Assembly: GCA_012934845.2 (NCBI GenBank)
Contig: WNNJ02003665.1
Coordinates: forward strand, 62,001 to 126,000
From: Pomphorhynchus laevis
Taxonomy: Eukaryota; Acanthocephala; Palaeacanthocephala; Echinorhynchida; Pomphorhynchidae
Direction of reading: 5' to 3'
Length of the DNA: 64,000 nt
Shown here: positions 1 through 11,390 of the stretch, piece after piece
Layout of the letters: the number at the start of each line of letters is the position of its first letter
Numbering within the stretch: the stretch's first letter is position 1
Notes under the pieces: model-generated
Told to the model about the DNA's origin: nothing
What the model saw: only the letters and a program-made list of their open reading frames with translations
Database searches by the model: none
Made by a program: the position numbers and the translations under genes

Positions 1-1497
1 TATAGTAAAATTTCATCATTTAAATAAGCTCTAAGATCTTTTTACGGATACTTGCGTATATATTAATACTAGGATTTTAACTCAAACTGAAAACATAAAG
101 ATATACTTTAACTTGTGGTCTTGTTCATCGAAAAACCGCTGGTTGATTGAAAATTTGAATAAGGTCGAAAATTTTGAGGTCACTTATTTGAAAATGGTCA
201 CTGGGATTAGGCAAAACGTCGATAATCAAAAGTGATGTGTTACTATCAAATCACCTCTTGCTCATTCTCTGTCATATTTTTATTATGAATTTCGAAGAGA
301 TCTTCCATAACTACTAAACTTAATTATCGGATGTTTCCGATATACTAAAAAACGTTTTCGTTATTTTGGCCCTTTGACATATTTCAGCTATTGCTATCCG
401 TAGCAATAGCTGATCAACACTTGTGATAAGATAACACTTGTGGTAAGACGAGCTTGGGCTCGTCTTAGTTTAAGTTATATAAAAGTTTATTTAAAATATA
501 TTTGTTACTCTTCTGATTGTAGAACGATATTATCCTCATAGGTATAGTTCCTATATGAAAAAAAATTTTCTGACATGAAAATTCTTTGAAATACTTTGTT
601 ACGAGTATAAAATCGATTACAAAGCTTTCCAAGCTCCCGGCTAAGGTATGGTAAGGCCACTTACAATAAGAATGATCTTGGATAGATGTTTTCGCTCCCA
701 CTCGACGAGGTTCAAAAACACATACTAGGACACGAGAATATGTGGCACAAAATAGCACTTAGATCTATAAATTATAAATCTGATTTAAATCAAACTGTTA
801 ATATCAAAGCGCTTTCCAACTTTTCACAGTTTAATGTTTTTTGTTTGATTGATTTCATTTTTATGAAAATAATAAAAAAATGTAGAAAAATATAGACAGC
901 AAATGCCTCGAGTAGAGCACCACGTGCATATCTATGTGCTTGCATTTTTTTCAGATTCCTGAAAATGATACCAGCGAGGTGTTGAAATACCGAAAGAAAA
1001 TACTTTATTATTTTTGCTGGTAATGGCCTTTAGTATTGACAATATTTATGCCATTCAGTTCGATAGTATAGATTAGATATGTATTGTAATATAAAAATAT
1101 CAGTTTAATTATTCTACAAAGAATATTTTCTAGCCACTGTTTCTTAGTTATTAGTAATGGCTTTTAGTTACTGATAATGGCCTTTAATATTGTCAATATA
1201 TTTGCGATTCAGTTCGGTAGTTTAAATTACTCATATATTGTAATATATAATATTTTTTCTCTAAAATTGAACAAATAAATATTGTTTAATATCTTAACGT
1301 ATTTATCTTTATTTAATTAAAATGATTTGTTTCCAATTTACTTAATATACTAAACTGTTAGTAGTGAACTTTAAGATCAGGTTTAATATTCTTGAGTTAT
1401 AATCTTTTTGTAAATGTTTACATCTAATTTTTAAGACGTTTAAATATTTTAAATTATATTTATTTAGTAAATTAACCAAAATATGTTTTCTGCTTAG
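1..1497. other. AT-rich flank without a recognised gene
   Basis: No exon or element is supported here. The stretch probably lies within or before an intron of gene A. A block of about 75 bp around 1015-1090 (taatggcctttagtattg…) recurs imperfectly at 1170-1245, so a small local duplication is visible. The two short open frames at 465-758 and 686-895 have no family features and overlap on opposite strands, so I read them as chance. Confidence 0.5.
385..467. repeat. Two adjacent perfect tetraloop hairpins
   Basis: CAGCTATTGCTA (385-396) and its exact complement (401-412) enclose a 4-nt loop. TAAGACGAGC (444-453) and its exact complement (458-467) enclose another 4-nt loop. Stems of 12 and 10 bp so close together are unusual in this AT-rich background. 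They resemble bacterial terminators in shape only; with animal-type genes around them, no such role is inferred. Confidence 0.7.
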
Positions 1498-1557
1498 CGT
1501 CGACAGATATTCGACCTTTAATTCCGATCTTTATATTTCCGGTAATCTTTCAAATCT
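1498..1557 (+). CDS. Gene A micro-exon (60 nt), secreted-repeat module
   Basis: Preceded by the acceptor tctgcttag and followed by the donor gtaagtat. Read with one leading base (phase 2) it is open to its end and leaves two bases for the next codon. The frame contains F-N-S-D-L-Y-I-S-G-N, matching the centre of the modules in the downstream gene B (S-N-x-S-L-x-I-x-G-N). It is two residues shorter than the usual 22-residue module. Product unknown; the call rests on splice signals, phase and module similarity. The next intron carries a jockey/R1-like non-LTR fragment. Confidence 0.6.
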
Positions 1558-1899
1558 GTAAGTATTTATCTACTGTCAATTACTTTGTTATAAATTAATA
1601 AATATAGGCAAAATTAATAATTTTATTTAATGATATAAATATTATTTATATTATTCATTAGTATAATTAGTAACAATTAATTATCAATTAATTATCAATT
1701 AATTATTAATTTTTATAAATGTGTATTTAACATTAATATTTGGCATTAATTTAACAAAATAAATATTTCAGTTTAATAATTTTAATCTAATTAACATTGT
1801 CCTTGTTAAATTACCTATAAATAATATAATTAAGTAATAATATAAAATAATAATATATTTAAATAATACAACATAAAATATATAATTAAAGATAATATG

Positions 1900-2830
1900 G
1901 TCGCCTAACCCGAACTGGCAAGTTATCATTTAATAATAAGCCCATAGAATTCGTAAACTCATCTAAATATCTTGGCGTTAATCTAATCTTTGCTTGGTTA
2001 TTTTGTTTGCATCTGGAAAAAAATAATTGTAAGATCCACTCATCAATTTTCGCTTTTATGATACTTCCTATTTTATCCGTACAAGGTACATTCCTTTTCT
2101 TAAAAGTGATGCTATAATCCATGATTACTTATGCGCTTCCCGTTATCTGGTATGATTTTCCGATTTACAATTTCAAACAACTTGACTCAAAAAGGTACTA
2201 TTCTTGCCATCAAAAATTCACTCTACTCTACGTTCTGTTCTAACGTCGCTCCGACCTATATCAATAGACTACCAACAACGTATTTGCTTATCAAAATCAC
2301 CTGTCGTTCGATAGTATTTCTAGGAGCTCACAGAAAAGATCAATGTTGTCGATCCCGAAATAACCACAGCGGCCACTCTACTAAACCTCTTTGGCAACAA
2401 CGTTAAGCCACGAAAAGACCTATTATCGTTCGCGCATACCTTCACGATGATCACGACAAGCTGTGCACTATCCACATTCCATGTCATGAACGTTCAATAT
2501 ATTGTCGCTGCAAATTTTGTAATCTACAATGTCCACCTATCTCTAATGTATTCTCTTGTCCAATTCTTTCAACAATTCCTCTTCGTAAAATCGATTTAAT
2601 ACCTATAGATTCAACAATAATCAAACAACATTTTCACTCAGCTTGATGCTATAAAAACAGTGACTTCAAGTCAAAGTCAATGATCCTACAAGTAAAATCT
2701 CATTACCAGTCGTGACTAAATTTTAAATATTTTGCTTTTCAATTTATGTAATTCCTGTAACTTTTGCTATCAGCCCCAAGCCGAGAGGCTGCGGTAGGCA
2801 TTAATAAATAACTTCTCAGATTATTATTAA
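1900..2830 (+). mobile_element. Fragment of a jockey/R1-like non-LTR retrotransposon (3' part)
   Basis: From about 1925 the + strand reads F-N-N-K-P-I-E-F-V-N-S-S-K-Y-L-G-V, the part of reverse transcriptase just after the catalytic domain in jockey/R1-type elements. It is followed by a region ending in I-T-Y-A-L-P-V-I-W, as these proteins do before their C-terminus. The frame then breaks repeatedly. The sequence ends near 2810 with a GC-richer stretch and attaataaata, a likely 3' tail. 5' truncated and frameshifted, so dead. It lies inside a gene A intron. Clade assignment is tentative. Confidence 0.5.
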
Positions 2831-3159
2831 ATACCTATATATATTGAATTACGCTTTTGTTCGTCAAATCGATAAATAGTATTTTAGCGCATAATTAATA
2901 AATAAGGACAAATTAATAATTTTATTTAATGACATAAAATGATAAATCGGCATTCATCAATTGCTAGCAGCCATAGTTTCATTTCTACTTGTTAAATTAA
3001 ATTTACTTTTTCAAAATAATAATGTTTAAAATTTATATAATTTGTTCTTGCCCTGATATTATGTTTTACAACCTTTAATTTTATCTAATGAAGCATGATT
3101 AAAAGTTGGATTACTTCATTAAATTAATTATTTAATTATTTAATTACTTCTTTCTTTAG

Positions 3160-3225
3160 TAAATTCCAAGATAGTGAATTTGCATCAAATTCACTTTTGA
3201 CAATATCAGAGCCAATGGATAAATT
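3160..3225 (+). CDS. Gene A micro-exon (66 nt), secreted-repeat module
   Basis: The acceptor tttctttag and donor gtaagttt bound a 66-nt exon, open in phase 2, encoding 21 full codons plus split codons at both ends. Its residues begin K-F-Q-D-S-E-F-A-S-N-S-L-L-T-I, which lines up position by position with the gene B consensus x-F-x-N-T-x-F-x-S-N-S-S-L-x-I. This is the clearest link between the two arrays. Function unknown; probably one turn or strand pair of a repetitive secreted protein. Confidence 0.75.
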
Positions 3226-3845
3226 GTAAGTTTTCATTGTGTTAATATTATGATATTCCATGGTTATGTCGTAACTGACATTATGAAGTATTTCATTATG
3301 GTTAAATTTGTAAATTGGATGAATTGTGATTTTTTAATGGAAAAAATCAATCAATGGAAACTTGTGATCACATTTCATTGCAATCATTACTTTAAAATTT
3401 TTAAAGTAATAAAATTAATATCTTTCGCGTAATATATTTTACAGCTTTATACTTAAAGAGATTGATTGCGATTTATTCTTCATTTTTGAACACTGTTTTT
3501 ATAGGATGGTCTATTACAGTACATTGTTTTTTCGCGTTACAGTCAGAGAAATTAATTTAGTTCACTTACAAATTTGCGTAAGTGCAAATTTGTTCACTTA
3601 CAATTTGTGCAAACAGAATTTCTAAACACTGATATTTTTAATTAATCAATATTAATCAATTCTTACGGTAAATATATTATTATATATATTATTATATATA
3701 ATTTATATAAAAAGAAAGTTTGACCTTAAAAAAAGTTTGAGATAAAATAACATACAATAAATAACGTACAATCTAATATACATACAATTTTCTATACAAT
3801 CGTCCAGCTTCGAAAAGAAGAGAAAAAGAATAATCAACTTTCAAT

Positions 3846-4442
3846 ATGCCAAAGGAAAATCCAGACATTTACATGAAATGCTGTTCGTGCAACGGACCCA
3901 GCGCAAAGTGTAAGGGATGCTAATGCGCACGAAATCACAAGAGATGCATAAACTGTGCTGCTCTCAAATGCGAAAATCGTACTTTGAGTGATCTCATTTT
4001 TGAGAACCCTAACTCGGAAAATAACAACATTTCGCCGCCAACAATTCCAACCACAATTAAATCACATTGCACAATTCCGACAATTTATGAGGATGTAATC
4101 AAATGGATCCCGAACCTATGCCGTCTACAAAAGTGCAATGCATTTTGAGATTTTATAAATGAGCTAGCAGGAATATATACAGATTCTTGCGCCGGATCTG
4201 ATACAATAATGACAGCGATTGTCTTGGGACATTTGATTTTACAACGTACAAAGCGTAATGATCGCAAAATAGTTTGCATGTCTATTGCACGGAGAATGAA
4301 GCTATGGTCTGATGGGCTCTATGAAGAATTGTTCAAGGAGGCGTCTTTTCTCCAGAGTCAAGGAAAAGATGATCGAACGCCCTGCGATTGGAAAAAGAGT
4401 TTCGTAAACCAATCAGATCTGGGAAATTGTCCTCGGCTATGA
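3846..4442 (+). pseudogene. N-terminal part of the RLE element polyprotein (Cys-rich)
   Basis: Starts with M-P-K-E-N-P and contains C-C-S-C-N-G, C-K-G-C (followed by a TAA stop), C-A-R-N and C-I-N-C. The Cys spacing suggests metal binding, as in the N-termini of related elements, probably for nucleic-acid contact. At least one stop (about 3921) and another near 4148 interrupt it. The piece from 4209 to 4442 is open and contains the basic stretch before the RT domain. Confidence 0.55.
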
Positions 4443-4574
4443 GGTCTCTTAACGATTCAGAACACACCGGCAGTTTACTTCGACCCGATGATAAAATAGG
4501 CTCAAAGACAGTGCTTTAACTACTTCAAGACAAACACCCGCGCGCTAAAGAAGCTGACCCCGATGTCACACTAA

Positions 4575-5735
4575 GTGAGGATGTGTTTCATAGCTCTGAG
4601 TTTCACCCATCTTTGTTTGATGATATTGATGCAGATACAATCGCTGCTACAAGTAAACTCATCAAAGGCGGCGCTGGACCATCTGGACTTGATGGTACAC
4701 GATGGTATGGTACACGAGGCATGGTACACGATGCTAAACTCTTTCGGTGCTGAATCGAAGAAGCTTGCGGATGCACTCGCTCTGTTTGCTCGACATTTAG
4801 CTACACAAAACTCATCCCTTGAATCGATGTGGTCACTTACTTATAGTCGTCTAATTGCCTTGAGTAAAGTGAATGGTGTACGACCAATAGGTGTTGGTGA
4901 TGTCAGTCGCCGCATAATGTCAAAGGCAATTCTTACGATCGCTAAACCCCAATTACAAAAAGTATGTGGAAACCTTCAGGCTTGCCCAGGTACGAGTTCT
5001 GGCACCGAATGCGTGATACACTCGATACGTTCAGTTCTGCAGAAAGAACCGACTCATGTTCTGTTGGCAATTGATGCAGACAATGTTTTCAACCGCATAA
5101 ATAGACGTCTAGCACTCAAAAATATGTCGCATATATACCCAGTACTATCAAATACACTTCATAACTTATATCGTAATAATCCTGAGATAATAATCAGCAA
5201 TGAAACAATGCAATGCCGGGAGGGATTTACTCAGGGTGATGTAATGGCCATGGCAGCTTTTGCTGCCGCAACGCTACTAATGATTCACAAAGTCAGGGAC
5301 AAGTTTCCAATGATGCGCCAATACTGGTATGCTGATGATGGCAATTTTATTGGTTGCCCCGAAGATGTGAACTCTGCATATGCTTTTTTAGCTGACATCG
5401 GTCCAAAATATGGATTTCATATTAATCCGAAGAAATGCAAGGCCTTTGTCAATGGCTTCACTCACCAAAGAATATATGAATTGTTCCACTCATCAGAGGT
5501 TAATATCACAAATGATGGTGTGTCTGTACTTTGCGCTCCTATTGGTACTAAAGAGTTCGTCTCACGATTTGTTTGTTCGAAGGTATCGGAGATTCAACAC
5601 AAGCTTAAGCAAGTATGCCAGATAGGCGAGTCTGATCTGCAGACATTTTATGCATGCTTAAAAAATCACTTCAACACAATTGGACTTATGTGCAACATAC
5701 TTGCTCATGTGACCCTCTCTGGTTCAAGAAACTAA
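4575..5735 (+). pseudogene. Reverse transcriptase domain of the RLE element
   Basis: A 386-codon open stretch. Motif A is A-I-D-A-D-N-V-F-N at about residues 166-174; motif B is E-G-F-T-Q-G-D-V-M-A-M; motif C is W-Y-A-D-D-G-N with both catalytic aspartates. Upstream, V-R-P-I-G-V-G-D matches the finger motif of this family. The RT copies element RNA into DNA at the target nick. The frame stops at 5735; the thumb and linker up to 5865 are in other frames, so the protein is broken although the palm looks intact. The chosen ATG is arbitrary, since the natural protein started upstream. Confidence 0.7.
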
Positions 5736-5864
5736 AGGATGAACTGCGCTCTCAAATAGACAGCTTATTCATGATCGATTTCCGTACCGATTAACATATA
5801 GTGGGAGCTAGTCAGACTGCCAGTGAGTTTGGGCAGATTAGATATATTTGACCCATGAAACTCT

Positions 5865-6809
5865 GTGAAGACGAACTATGATAGGTCGCTTACTTTCTGC
5901 CAACCTTTTGTTAACAATCTGGATTTCGAATTGATTTTGGAACAACAATCAATTTGCCGATCAACGTTTTCACAGTCAAATAAAGCCCAGTTCCAATTAC
6001 ACAGACAGTCAATCTACTCTGAATTAAACGAGCACTTCCAAAACGCATTGGATCATGCAACAGTTAGCGGCGCTTCTGCCTGGCTCTCGGCTTATCCCTC
6101 GAACTCGAATGGCGCAGTATTGAATAACACAGTATTTAAAGACGCTATTGCCGCTAGATACGGACAGATCGTCAGAGACGTTCCCAAAAATTGCGCATGT
6201 GGTCAACCGAATTCCTTATCTCACGCTCTGTCATGTAAACATGGTTACCTCCCGACCGTCAGACATAATTGTGTACGTGATTATGTTGCTAAGGAAATTA
6301 CAAAAGTATCATCCGGCGTGCATATCGAGCCATCACTTCAACCACTCAATTCACATGTCACCTTTCAAGCATCGAGTACAACTACGGACAGGTGTGCTCG
6401 CCTAGACATAGTATGTAATGGTCTTTTTGGAGGTACTACCCAGCGCACTTTCTTGGATATATGTATATTTAACATACATGCGCCATCAAATGCCTTTAGA
6501 TCATCAAGTTCATCGTTTGATTTCCACCAAGCACGAAAAATAGCAAAATACGAAGAAAGAATTCGCGAAATTAAACATTCAATTTTCTTGCCATTCATTT
6601 TGTCATGCTCGTCAGGTATTGATGTCGCTGCCAACCGTTGTCTCCAAGGTATTGCACGTAAGCTAGCTCTGAAAAACTACAGCTCATACACCGCCGAAAT
6701 TGCAAGGTTGCAAAGAACAATTGGTTGTATCGTCATGTGTGGCGTATCTATGAGCCTCAGATCACCTCGCTCCACATTGTTGCAACCGGTCTCAATGTCA
6801 ATATCTTGA
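5865..6809 (+). pseudogene. C-terminal zinc finger and restriction-like endonuclease of the RLE element
   Basis: A 314-codon open stretch. At roughly residues 108-124 it has C-A-C-G…H-A-L-S-C-K-H, the CCHC-type finger that precedes the nuclease in RLE elements. About 70 residues later come R-L-D-I-V and F-L-D-I-C-I-F, the likely nuclease core (PD replaced by LD at the first site), and K-Y-E-E-R further on. The family uses this domain to nick the target DNA. The tail S-L-R-S-P-R-S at 6766-6786 may be close to the true C-terminus. Confidence 0.65.
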
Positions 6810-7020
6810 TCCTAATGACTGATAATTTGACAGTGTTTTCATTTTCTTGGACAATTTTACAATGTTTTAAGGCCCATTTGAGGGATCCTAATAAATTATT
6901 ATATTTAAAAAATTATATATAATTTATAAATTATTCCAACAGTCTTATTCAAATCTATTGACCTGCTTAAATTTTCAATGCGTCTGTAAATTATTGAAAT
7001 TTTAAATTAAGGACTTTCAG

Positions 7021-7071
7021 TAGTCTGTTGCAGATACCGATGCTGAATATAAAATCGCGACTTAGGGAATT
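7021..7071 (+). CDS. Gene A candidate micro-exon (51 nt)
   Basis: Acceptor ggactttcag, donor gtaagtagca. The ten-base donor is identical to that of gene B exons 44053, 52416, 57888 and 63043. In phase 2 it is open (S-L-L-Q-I-P-M-L-N-I-K-S). The peptide shows little of the module consensus, so the call depends on the splice signals, the symmetric phase and the shared donor. A second AG at 7031-7032 would give a shorter exon with a stop in phase 2, so the first is preferred. Confidence 0.45.
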
Positions 7072-8492
7072 GTAAGTAGCAGGATTTCTACTTCTTTACA
7101 TTGTTTTTTAAATTTAAATAAAAATATGATGTAAACTCTAAAAACATTTTGTATTTTAATTGCAAGCATTCAATATGTTACGGAAATTTCATATTACATT
7201 AAAAAAATATCTGTTTAAAAATGTCCTTGTAAGATATCAATCGCGTGATTTTAGTATAAAAATTGTTTTCTTTAATTGTTCATCATATTGGCATTTAATT
7301 TTTATGTGAAAATATCGCTCTTCATTGTCGTGATGTTGTTTCTCATTTTATAAATATCTAGTCTCTATTAATAATCATTTCATCAGGACGAAAAATGGAG
7401 AATGCAATCTTATTATTCAGAATTTTCAAGTAGTGCGACGCCGTCCTCGTGTAGTTTGGACAACCTTTTACAAGACCGAACTTCAAAAATGATCTATCGG
7501 ACTGCGTCGCATCTATGAACATACGATTTTAAGAGAAATTTGTCCGTGATTGCATCTACTTATTGTGAAAACCACATTAATGTACTATATTCGAACGTCC
7601 AAAGCATAGTTCCTATTGTAATTGCTTATCTCTATGGAAGTTTTCATAAATATACGCTGATCGATATGTTATTTTTTACATCTTGTGCATTTCTAGTATT
7701 CGATGCATTGTGACTAAAGCTAAATCTACATTGAAATGTAACTCTAAGTCAAACTTTATTCTATCGAGTTAAAATCACATTATCAATTAATTTATCAATT
7801 CATTGCATAATTTTAATTTTAAAACTTTTAATGTGCATATTCATATCTTTTATAAATTTGTATAATTAATTGATTATAGATGGTAAATTGTTTTGAAATT
7901 ATATTTTAATTATTTTTTGCTTTAAATTATTTTATGACTCTCTGTATTCTGTAATCGAGTCGTTGTTCGCAATCAAACGTTTCTTTATTCACAATTTTTC
8001 AAATACTGAAGCAATACTCGGTGATTTATCTCTTATAACAACTTAGTTATATTAACTGATTTGTCTATACTTTTATATTTTCCTTTTGCTATTATTGCAA
8101 TTAAAATCAGGTTTACATTGTATCATTTGTCAACCTTTTGTAAAATCGCAAATTGAAACGGTTAATTTTTCATCTTCGAATTGAATAAAATTAAATAATG
8201 CATTCAATTATAATGCACGCCATGTATTAATTTGTATTTTATTTCTTAGGTATTTGGTGAACATATACTTCTTAAATTTCAATTCAAAAATGCATCCCAA
8301 TATCGAGAATATTGATGTCTATTGCCGAATGTTTGATCTGTAGTTTTTGTTTTTAAGATATATTGATCTCGGCATTTAGTTTTGTACGTCCACACCCTTA
8401 CAGATTCAGACTATCCGTCAAGAATAAACCTACACTGTAATATTTGAAACAACATTTTGTTACCTTCAAAACTATTTTTAACTTAAATTTAG
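7072..8492 (+). other. AT-rich intron of gene A, no element recognised
   Basis: About 1.4 kb with no supported exon, RNA gene or retroelement motif. An acceptor-like ttcttag at 8243-8249 opens a phase-2 frame to about 8330, but it ends at a poor donor (gtttga). It is listed among the rejected items. Confidence 0.5.
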
Positions 8493-8561
8493 GATTCTTA
8501 ACAATATCGGAATGCAACAAACTGAAAATATCAGCAGTTCTGACAATGAAATAAAACAAAT
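8493..8561 (+). CDS. Gene A candidate micro-exon (69 nt)
   Basis: Acceptor ttaaatttag, donor gtatgtat, symmetric phase 2, 69 nt, open throughout. The peptide (I-L-N-N-I-G-M-Q…S-D-N-E-I-K-Q) lacks the F-x-S-N-S-S-L core. Its end resembles that of gene B exon 37589 (S-D-P-V-D-Q), so it may be a diverged or linker exon. The donor is weaker than the gtaag of its neighbours. Confidence 0.5.
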
Positions 8562-8893
8562 GTATGTATCGATCAACAAAAACATGCTACTGTAAAATGA
8601 ATTAAATTCTAACAAAAATTAATTTCGAGATATTTTTGTTAATTAGCATCTTTTGCCTATGATTTTAAATCGTAATAAGTATTATTTCATAATCGAACAT
8701 TATGCAATTTCTTATATGTATATAAAAAGGTAATTAAAGAGAATTTTTTAAAGGTAAGTAAGTTGATCTTTTGAAATTTGAAATATGCAAATCTTATTTT
8801 TATAATCGTGACTTGTGAGATATCAGTTCTGCGTGTTCAATATAAAAATAATTTTCTCCTATTGTAAAAAATAATATATTGCTTATTATTGTA

Positions 8894-8940
8894 TATTTTG
8901 TATATTGTATATACAAAATATATTTTGTATATACAAAATA
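8894..8940. repeat. Short AT palindrome array
   Basis: tattttgtatatacaaaata (8921-8940) is a perfect palindrome, and the preceding 27 bases repeat it with a small insertion. Probably replication-slippage DNA in an intron; no function inferred. Confidence 0.7.
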
Positions 8941-9440
8941 TATTGTATATTTCCTATTGTATATTTTCTATTATATATTTTCTAATATTTATATTTTAAT
9001 CAAATAATATTTGATATAATTTTTTTAATTTAATTTTATCATAATTTTCAATAATGTTGTACGTTTGTCTGTGACTTATTTGCATCTTACTTAAAACGAT
9101 TACAAACAAATTAGAACCATTTTAATTTAAACTAAATCAGCTTTGATTATTTGCTTTATTCATCAAATCCCCCACGTGAAGTGTGTTAATACCTACAAAA
9201 TCTAAAAATGTTGTTGTTTTCGTCTGTATTTGGGCATTTGACTCTAAACTCCTACTGTCATATAATGCAAAGAATAATTTTGGTCAGCGATATTAATCTG
9301 TGGATGGACGTAATCTGGTTATCGCTTCTCAAATCGCTCCCATTCCTTGAGCATCCATAATATTATGCATATTTGCAAAATACTTATTTCGTCTCGATTT
9401 TTTGATTTATTGGGGTTGTAACACGTTGGAGAATGAGTAT

Positions 9441-9582
9441 AATAATTATTGGAGCTGGATCAAAGAAAAGAGGAAAATTTCATTTGACATTTCGCTAACT
9501 TCTGTTAGCATCTTCTGCTAATAGAAGTTAGCGAAATATCAAAAAAAAATCTCTTTTCTTTGATCCAGTTCAAATAATTATT
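9441..9582. mobile_element. 142-bp foldback (MITE-like) element
   Basis: Arms of about 32 bp (9441-9472 and 9551-9582; aataattattggagctggat… and its complement) differ at about two positions. Inside them a second stem of 19 bp (9485-9503 with 9523-9541) has one mismatch. The whole unit folds into one long hairpin. One arm recurs at 22445-22468, so it is a repeated element rather than a chance palindrome. No transposase is encoded. Confidence 0.7.
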
Positions 9583-9844
9583 GTGGTTTTTCTAAATTCT
9601 CATCTTTCTTATTAGCAATCTGCTTTTATTGCAACAATTTACCTTTTATGAAAAGCAATTACTAAAGTAAACTTTAATTAAAGTAATAAAAACACGTTGT
9701 AAAAAATATATTAAAATGATCAAAAATTCAGTGGTAATTTCACAAAATTATCTTATTCCGTATGAACAATATAGCTATCAAGCCTATTTTTTTATAAAAT
9801 TGAAAACGTATTTATTTAACTTATTTAATTTTATTTTAATATTT
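9583..9844. other. AT-rich spacer
   Basis: No exon or element recognised between the foldback element and the PLE copy. Confidence 0.5.
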
Positions 9845-11110
9845 CAGTATTAAATATATAAATCTTATTATTTAAGTATTAATTCAACAAAAGATTTTTA
9901 GAACAGAAAATGAATGAATTTTCAGAATATCAATACGAGTTTAGTACGCTTTATAAACATTTAGATTTGACAGATATTAAAGAAGCGTTAGTAAAATTAA
10001 TTAATCTTATATTCGGAAAAAGATATACATATATATGTTATAATAATTATAACGCATATCTAATAAAAATTAAACCATCAAATAAATATAAATATATGGA
10101 TAAAATTGAATTAATAGAATCCTTAAATATTTTGATAAATCAAAATTATTTAAAAGTAGGGACATCTATATTTAGACAAGTAAAAGGTGTTCCAATGGGT
10201 GGTAATAGTAGCCCAATTATAGCTGACTTGTTTTTAAGCTTTATAGAATATGAATTTGTTCATAACTGTGTAAAAACTAAATCTAAACAATATAAATATA
10301 TGAAATATATGTTTCGATACATTGATGATATATGTGTATTTAATTCTAATAATTTTTATTCAATTAGTGAGCACATTTATCCAGAAAGCCTTATTCTTAA
10401 CAAAACCAATATTAATGATAAAGAAGGTGTATATCTAGATATGAACATTAAATTAACATTAACTAAAACTACTATTAATTTATATTGTAATGATGACATA
10501 TTTAAATTTACAAGAAACACATTTTTGCATGAGCATTCATGCATACCATATAATATAAAATATAATACATTAAATAATGAAATTTTAAGAATTGCAACAA
10601 TTTGGGTAGAGGAATAAGGTCCGATGCCTGATAAAATCAAACAAAAATTTGTAAAATATGTAAATCATCAAAGTGATATTAAAAATAAATTTAAATCCTT
10701 TAGATATACAATATTTTCAAACAGAAAATATTAAAATATTTAATTTAATAAAAAATCCGTATCATAATCTGTGTCGATTATGCCCAAAGGCAACCTGAGT
10801 TTAAATAAATTTAAACTCTTAGTATTAGAATAAGATACTTGATAATCAAATATTATCAGAGGAAATACGTCCTTAGCACGTATTTGGCCCTGATGTTTTG
10901 TTAGATCTTGGAATAGGGGCAGAAACCTGATAAAATAATATACTTTCTATTAGAATAAGATACAAGAGATAAAATTATTTTGCGATGGAAATTTGATGTA
11001 TATGGCTTCAATGCTGGGTCGAGGTATAAGGGGTGAAAACTAATAAAATAACAGTTTATCAGGATGATCTCTAATCTTGTCTTTGATACATCGGGTTTTA
11101 TTTATTTGAA
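9845..11110 (+). mobile_element. Penelope-like element family 1, copy A (5'-truncated) plus a second 3' tail
   Basis: Begins within the RT (matching the I-N-S-T-K-E-F-L-E region of the copy at 26 kb) and runs through the RT end. At 10862-10960 comes the family's non-coding tail (aaatacgt…acgtattt hairpin, GGCCC…GGGGC). A second, more decayed tail follows at 10970-11110 (tcaatgctgggtcgagg…). The end of the coding part is rearranged near 10610 (tgggtagagg, a piece of the tail). It lies in a gene A intron. Confidence 0.8.
9910..10617 (+). pseudogene. PLE reverse transcriptase, C-terminal half (copy A)
   Basis: A 235-codon open stretch with Q-V-K-G-V-P-M-G-G-N-S-S-P-I-I-A-D (RT motif B of PLEs) and M-F-R-Y-I-D-D-I-C-V-F (motif C, both catalytic aspartates kept). 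Nucleotide identity to the 26-kb copy is very high by eye. It lacks fingers and motif A (reads S-T-L-Y-K-H-L where the other copies have S-T-L-Y-T-N-L), so it is a 5'-truncated dead copy. Confidence 0.75.
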
Positions 11111-11327
11111 ATTTGATTTGTATTTTTTAAATCAATTTAATATAATATATACAATTATATATAATTTAATATATAATTCAATACAATTTTATATAATATA
11201 TAATAGATATATATATCTATTAAATATATATCTTTTTTAATATAGATATCTTTTATCTCATTAGATTATTTATTTTCTAAACGTTGTTGATGTCGAGAAC
11301 TGTCTATAATGTGTTTTTTATGCTTAG

Positions 11328-11390
11328 TATGATTGGGGAGAGTGATTATAAGGTATTTAATTTTTCTGGATATAGCGCATTGGAAATTCT
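11328..11390 (+). CDS. Gene A micro-exon (63 nt), secreted-repeat module
   Basis: Acceptor tttatgcttag, donor gtaagtta, 63 nt, symmetric phase 2, open. Residues K-V-F-N-F-S-G-Y-S-A-L-E-I end the exon. The S-x-L-x-I ending and the N-F-S sequon fit the module, shifted relative to the consensus. A donor and length identical in style to gene B support it as a real exon. Confidence 0.65.

Larger units (their letters stand above)
3830..6810 (+). mobile_element. RLE-type (R2-like) non-LTR retrotransposon, degenerate
   Basis: A single element read on the + strand: an N-terminal cysteine cluster (from 3846), a reverse transcriptase (about 4575-5735) and a C-terminal zinc-finger plus restriction-like endonuclease region (5865-6809). 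That order is the one of R2-like elements that insert with a PD-(D/E)xK nuclease. The RT motif B reads T-Q-G-D-V-M-A-M rather than the G-x-S-P form of most LINEs, and G-P-K-Y-G-F-H follows the catalytic domain. Similar proteins are frequent in cnidarians and other invertebrates; the exact clade is not resolved. Several in-frame stops make it inactive. It sits in the intron between exons 3160 and 7021 of gene A. Confidence 0.75.

Noticed and set aside
956-1023. Exon-like stretch behind a good acceptor (gcatttttttcag)
   Set aside because: In the phase-2 frame used by all other module exons it hits TGA within eleven codons, and the only donor (gtaatg) is weak.
8250-8330. 81-nt phase-2 open stretch behind ttcttag
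   Set aside because: It ends at gtttga, not a usable donor, and its residues do not fit the module.
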